Shown here piece by piece: positions 59,585 through 64,000 of a stretch of DNA of 64,000 bases. Location of the stretch: positions 3,051,867-3,115,866 of the forward strand of contig JAKSZU010000003.1 in NCBI GenBank assembly GCA_026018925.1. The letters run 5' to 3'. A program made the position numbers and the translations under genes. This DNA is from Tupaia tana (lineage: Eukaryota; Chordata; Mammalia; Scandentia; Tupaiidae). The notes beneath the pieces were generated by a model. The model was not told the origin of the DNA and ran no database searches. It saw only the letters and a program-made list of their open reading frames with translations. The first letter of the stretch is position 1, and the number at the start of each line of letters is the position of its first letter.

Positions 59585-60200
59585 TTAGTTGAAGTGTATG
59601 ATGTTGTATTCTTTTGTCTACTTAATTCAACATCATGAATTTTCTATTTTTATATTGTTACATAATCTTCACAGCTATTATTTCAATAGCTATCATTCAC
59701 AACTATTATTTAGTAGCTATATAATATATCACCTATTTTTTATTTACTTATTTCATTTTTCTAGTTTTAGGTATTTTCACTCTTGTAAACAATGGTGCAA
59801 CTTTCTACTTTTTAGATTATTTACTCATAAAAGGTCTCCCTAGGATGAATCAAAGTGCATAAGTAGGGGCCAGGAGGTGGTGTAGTGGTTACGGTGCTGG
59901 ACTCCCACTTGGCTGACCATGCTTCGATCCCAGACCAAGCAGCTTGAAACTCATGCCAGGCACATGTGCACGAGTGCCCAGAGTCCCAGCAGGAGAATGG
60001 AGAAGGGATTGTGGCATGGCCATCTGCCCTGGGGGTTGATTTCTCATGTTCTTTTTCACTGCCCCTCTCTGTTTCTCGCCAATGAGTGTACAGACCCTTA
60101 AAAACAAAAACGAAGCCCCCAACACCTAAGTATTTTTACTGCTCCCGAAATGCATTGCCAATTGCTTTCCAAGCACCAGACACCACTGGGATGGCGCAGT
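59585..60200 (-). mobile_element. L1 3' region, antisense, split by a SINE
   Basis: tcttgtaaacaatggtgcaa before the SINE and gcattgccaattgctttcca after it match consecutive blocks of the reversed old-L1 3' UTR. Confidence 0.65.
59866..60115 (+). mobile_element. tRNA-derived SINE, long form
   Basis: ggggccaggaggtggtgtag head to cagacccttaaaaacaaaaa. Confidence 0.93.
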
Positions 60201-60620
60201 GAGTGACAAATAATCTCAGCACTCCTGTCACCACTGGCCCATCATCACTAAGAGGGGCACGTGGAGAGTGCATGTCACAGTCGGCAGTGACTGTCTGAAC
60301 TGGCACGGCCAGCAAGGTCAAACCAGGCCTCATGTGTGACTTCTGGGTCCCCACATCAAGAGGAGTTCGAGTGACAGAACACACAACTTCCTCCTCTGGT
60401 TTAGAGATCTGAATCTCGAGCGAGGGCTAAACAGTTCAGCCTTCGGGGCAGTTTTGCTCTATTATGTCTCAGAACTGGAGACGGCGCTCGTTGCCCCTGA
60501 GTTACAGTCCCGTGAAATCTAGTTAATTAAATTCGGCAAAGGGAGTCAGGCCATTCTGAGTCCACTTTTACTGGGAAGGGAAGAAAGAAAGACTGTTCTG
60601 CTCAGTAAAAACTGACTCCT
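60201..60620. other. intronic, no recognised feature
   Basis: Unique-looking DNA. Confidence 0.45.
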
Positions 60621-60889
60621 GGGACCAGCAGTTAGCGTAATGGCTATGTCGCTGGACTCCCACGTAGTTGACCGCGGTTCGCATCCCGGACACAGTGGCT
60701 TAAAACTCACGCCGGGCGCGTGTGCATGCGTGCCCAAGATCCTGAGAGGAGAATGGGGGAGAAGGGATTGCAGCGTGGCCATCCCCCCTGGGGGGTGATT
60801 TCTCGCTTTCTGTCTCTCTGTCTCTCTCTGTCTGGCGAGCGCACACACCCTATGGCAAAAACCTCTCAAAAAAAAAAAAAAAAAAAAAT
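60621..60889 (+). mobile_element. tRNA-derived SINE, long form, one of the youngest copies
   Basis: gggaccagcagttagcgtaa with CpGs retained (gaccgcggttcgcatcccgg, gccgggcgcg), an uninterrupted poly(A) of about 22, and duplications tgactcct (60613-60620, 60890-60897). Useful as a reference copy for this subfamily. Confidence 0.97.
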
Positions 60890-60897
60890 TGACTCCT

Positions 60898-61160
60898 GCG
60901 GCCTCTCAGGTCACAGGTGACACCGGCCAAGTGTCCGAAGATCCAGTTTGACCCATGAAACGTTTATAGGGCTTATTTTTCATGGAAATAAAGAAGATAA
61001 TATAACAAAGGCCTTTTTATAATTAGTTGACAAAAAAAGTCTTAGGAGTATAAAAATAAAGTAACATGAACTTTGACATTAAAATTATTTAAAAAGTAAG
61101 AGTAAAATATAATGTCCTAAGAATTCCTTGACATCAAACATGTAATTCAAGTGAATTCAG
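60898..61160. other. intronic, AT-rich, no recognised feature
   Basis: Several aataaa strings by composition only. No gene evidence. Confidence 0.4.
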
Positions 61161-61175
61161 GTTCGATTTTTCTTT

Positions 61176-61367
61176 CTTTCTTTTTTATTTTTCTTAGTTT
61201 TTTTTTGTCAGAGGGTAAGTGTGCTCACCAGAGAGATAGAGTGAGACAGTGAGAAGGAAAGTGAGAACTCCCCCCCAGGGGGTTGGCCTCGTCCTGGACT
61301 TGAGCCTCGGTCGGCCACATGGGAGACCCAGTGCCTTAACCACCACGTCACCTGCTGGCCCCACCAA
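61176..61367 (-). mobile_element. tRNA-derived SINE, short form
   Basis: Antisense with a T-rich tail and ttaaccaccacgtcacctgc head. Perfect 15-bp duplications gttcgatttttcttt (61161-61175, 61368-61382). Confidence 0.96.
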
Positions 61368-61382
61368 GTTCGATTTTTCTTT

Positions 61383-62282
61383 ATATTTAGAACTCGCAAA
61401 TGTCTCTTGCAATAATACCAGCTTCTGACAGCCCCACCTCACTCTGAGGTGTGGCCTGGACCCAACTCCTGCAGGGAAGGGGCTCAAACTCGAGGTAGTG
61501 AGGGGTCTGCTGCCCGCACCTCTGCCCGAGCTCCCAGGCTGCCATACCAGGCAGGGCCGTCTCACGGGGCCCTCCGGACCTGGCCATCTGCCGGCCTCCT
61601 CTTGGAACCACCTCACTCTCCTGCCTGGGCCCCGGGTCTGCCTCGTGTCCCGCCTGGCCTAACGTGCGAGAGCCCATGCGTGCCCGACGCTACGTGGCAG
61701 TGTTACACACACTCTCCGACTCGGTCCTCGGCACTCCAGAGGGGCATGGCCTGACCTGAGCGCTACCGACCGGAGCACGGTTCCAACGGGGAGGCAGTAG
61801 GAGCCTGAGGTCAGCCCACAGCACTGAGCTCCCCTCTGGCCTCTCACTCGCATGGGTGTTTCTGGAAAAATGCTCGTGCCTGTAGTTTAGCGGCGAGGCC
61901 CCTTTATAACACACACAGGATGGAGCACCTCCCATGTGCAGGGCAGGAGCCGAGCCCTGTGCGGAAGTCAAAGCCCAAAGGCCAAACATCCTGCAGGGAG
62001 CCCCACCCGAAGCAGCAGCCCCACGGCCTGGGAGCGCCTTCCAGAGTGACACGCTTGCGATCTGAGAGCAATCACCTTATTTGTCTATTCTCTGTGGGAA
62101 TGTAGTCAAGGATGCCTCGACATTGTTAAAGTAGAAAAATGAATCCGAAAGTTTGATCCATGTTTCCTAAAATCAGTTATTATATTCACCAAATTAAACA
62201 TGCTGCCAACTAAGAAGGGTCTGAGAGTATCCCACAGTTAAATAAAAAACAAAACCTAAAGAAATGCCTACAAAAGTGCAAG
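61383..62282. other. intronic, no recognised feature
   Basis: GC-rich to about 62060, then AT-rich. Overlapping frames only. Confidence 0.5.
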
Positions 62283-62782
62283 CCACGGTCACCACAGAGT
62301 CATGGGACGTGTGGCATGTATACGTACAAGGACCACGGTCGCCACGGAGTCACAGGACGTGCGGCATGCGCACGTACATGGACCACGGTTGCCACGGAGT
62401 CACAGGACGTGCAGCACACGTGCGTACATGGACCACGGTCACCACGGAGTCACAGGACGTGCGGCACACGTACGTACATGGACCACGGTCGCCACGGAGT
62501 CACAGGACATGCGGTGTGTGCACATACATGGACCACGGTCGCCACGGAGTCACAGGACGTGCGGCGCACATACATACATGGACCACGGTCGCCACGGAGT
62601 CACAGGATGTGCGGCGCGCACACATACATGGACCACGGTCGCCACGGAGTCACAGGATGTGCGGTGTGCGCACATACATGGGCCATGGTAGCCACGGAGT
62701 CACAGGACGTGCGGTGCACATACATACATGGACCACAGTCGCCATGGAGTCACAGGATGGGCAGCGCACACGTACATGGACG
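62283..62782. repeat. 50-bp CpG-rich minisatellite, 10 copies
   Basis: ggaccacggtcgccacggag starts at 62330, 62380, 62430, 62480, 62530, 62580 and 62630 with variants at 62680 and 62730, exactly 50 bases apart. A slightly diverged first unit starts at about 62283. The unit has a conserved half (ccacggtcgccacggagtca then caggacgtgcgg) and a variable half of alternating purine-pyrimidine (cacacgtacgtacatg, cacatacatacatg). 50 is not a multiple of 3, so an open frame cycles through three registers. Confidence 0.97.
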
Positions 62783-63124
62783 CACAACGAGAGCGTTTGC
62801 GGCAGCTCACAGAGTTGACAGTTGCTACTGGGGGAGGCATGATAAAGGACAATCGGATTAACACTTTGGGTCAAAGCAGTTGTTGGGCCAGGGCCAGAGC
62901 CACTTCCGCCAAAGTACAACACGTCGTAGCCCGAACTCTGTGTTTGCTCAATCCGCAGCAATGGCCGGAGCTCTGTGTCCGTGCCCGGCAGCCGACGTCA
63001 CCTTCGGAGCTCTGTGTCTGTGCCCCCCAGCAGATGTCACCTTCGCACTTGCATGCCCTTCCTTCAGGCCGTGGGGAAAGGCCGCTGAGGAACCTCACTG
63101 TGTCTACATGAATGAAAGGTCTGC
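62783..63124. other. intronic, no recognised feature
   Basis: A small imperfect duplication of gagctctgtgtc-like sequence near 62967-63020. Nothing else. Confidence 0.45.
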
Positions 63125-63386
63125 TTTTTTTTTTTTTTTTTTTTGGAAAGAGATATTTGCTATAGGGTGCATGCACTTGCCGGAGAGACAGAGAGACAGA
63201 AAGCCAGAACTCCTTCCCCCCACCAGGGGAGATGGCCACACTGGAATCCCTTTTCTATTCTCCTCTGGAGATTTTGGGCATGAACGCACACACCTGGTGT
63301 GAGTTTCAAGCCTCCGGGTCCCGTACTTGAACCCCAATGGCCATGTGGGTATCCAGTATCTATACCATTAGCCATTTGCTGGTCCC
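63125..63386 (-). mobile_element. tRNA-derived SINE, long form
   Basis: Poly(T) left, gctggtccc right. Imperfect flanks gaaaggtctgctttt and gaagggtctgatttt. Confidence 0.94.
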
Positions 63387-63462
63387 GAAGGGTCTGATTT
63401 TCCCGGCTGGGAAAGAGGATCGGGTGGAGGCCAAGGCTGTAGGACTGTTTTAAACTCCTGAT

Positions 63463-63720
63463 GACCGGACCGGTAGGTGGTGTGGGTAAGGTGCTGGACT
63501 CCTGCGTAGTTGACTGCGGCTGAAGTCCCAGACCTGGTGGCTTGAAACTCACACCAGGTGCTGTGTGCGTGGTGCCCAAAATCCTGAGAGGAAGGGGGAG
63601 CTGAGACTGCTGCATGGCCATCCCTTTGGAGGGTGATTTCTCACTTTCTGTCTCCCTTCTCTCTGTCTCGCCTGGGAGTGTCCACACCCTATAGTTAAAA
63701 CCTCCCTAAAGGAAAAAAAG
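63463..63720 (+). mobile_element. tRNA-derived SINE, long form
   Basis: gaccggaccggtaggtggtg head, cccaaaatcctgagaggaag body, ctatagttaaaacctccc end. Confidence 0.92.
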
Positions 63721-64000
63721 AAATTCTCTGACCACAGAACTCAGTTTCTTTTCCATCTCTCCACTCATTCCAGTTGTTCCAGGCCAGCCTAAACATCACA
63801 GTCTCATGGTGGTCTCAGTCAGCTGACCATTTCAACAAGCTCAAAGTTTCTGAAATTCGAACGAGAAGAGACCGCCTGGCTGGTGGTCAGAGGGAGGAGG
63901 GCAGGCCTGGGAGAGCTAGCGCTGCACGTCCGACGCCCTTCTCTGAAGTCCGCTGGCCTCCAGGCTGCACGTGCCCCTAAAGCCCTGATGGACAGCAGGC
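63721..64000. other. intronic, no recognised feature
   Basis: Unique-looking DNA to the window edge. Confidence 0.45.

Larger units (their letters stand above)
47232..64000 (-). other. DPP6: DPP6 intron upstream of the exon (partial)
   Basis: Sequence right of the acceptor is intronic, at least 16.8 kb and open at the right edge. I did not find the preceding coding segment (around TEFIYREQKG and RLWNVETNTS in human). Confidence 0.8.

Noticed and set aside
60621..60690. Functional tRNA gene in the SINE head
   Set aside because: Box A- and box B-like blocks exist, but the acceptor and anticodon stems do not pair and the sequence continues into the SINE body.
62283..62782. CRISPR-like or CENP-B-like satellite
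   Set aside because: Repeat and 'spacer' halves are both related among units with a strict 50-bp period, so it is a minisatellite. Ten units are too few for a centromeric satellite.
62264..62861. Three overlapping frames of 129-184 codons with HGRHGVTGRA-type repeats
   Set aside because: They are the same 50-bp array read in three registers. No start context or splice sites.

Overview
This window is eukaryotic and almost certainly from a placental mammal. It is dominated by tRNA-derived SINEs (about 40 copies, many with intact target-site duplications), decayed L1 fragments, an L2, MIRs, a MaLR-type LTR, 7SL-related SINEs and many GC-rich minisatellites. There are no operons, phage genes, CRISPR arrays or other prokaryotic features. 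Apart from one short exon, the open reading frames are chance frames in GC-rich DNA or tandem repeats, or remnants of transposons.

The only coding sequence I can defend is one 75-bp internal exon on the minus strand (47157-47231). It has a good 3' splice site and 5' splice site and encodes 25 residues that match DPP6, the catalytically inactive dipeptidyl-peptidase-like subunit of Kv4 potassium channels. The window is therefore the interior of DPP6, transcribed right to left. Positions 47232-64000 belong to the intron upstream of the exon (at least 16.8 kb) and positions 1-47156 to the intron downstream (at least 47 kb). I looked for the neighbouring DPP6 exons by eye and did not find them. 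In human, DPP6 lies near the 7q telomere and has very large introns, which agrees with the GC-rich, minisatellite-rich character seen here.

The dominant SINE has a tRNA-like head, a CT-rich body and an A-rich tail. It occurs in a short form of about 150-190 bp, a long form of about 260-280 bp, and once with three tandem heads. It is not Alu, B1/B2, rabbit C, horse ERE or carnivore SINEC as I know them. The monomer-to-trimer organisation and similarity to an isoleucine tRNA fit the CYN SINEs of colugos (Dermoptera). The species call (a colugo such as Galeopterus) is inference.

Layout. 0-9.4 kb: mixed unique DNA, an L1 3' end, an MaLR LTR, an Alu-like element and a three-headed SINE. 11-18 kb: an AT-richer L1 graveyard in plus orientation, broken by SINEs and one MITE. 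18-24.7 kb: MIR, SINEs, a 33-bp and a 26-bp minisatellite. 24.7-47.1 kb: a GC-rich, SINE-poor block with minisatellites of 59, 24 and 18 bp and an inverted duplication at 33.0/34.2 kb. 47.2 kb: the DPP6 exon. 47.5-55 kb: AT-rich, minus-strand L1 debris with SINEs, a MITE and a nested SINE pair. 55-64 kb: GC-rich again, with a G-rich minisatellite, a 50-bp CpG-rich minisatellite and more SINEs.

I found no convincing previously undescribed gene system. The items most worth a second look are the tRNA/7SL composite SINE, the Alu-like dimer, the 50-bp CpG-rich array, the five-unit higher-order 26-bp array and the inverted duplication.
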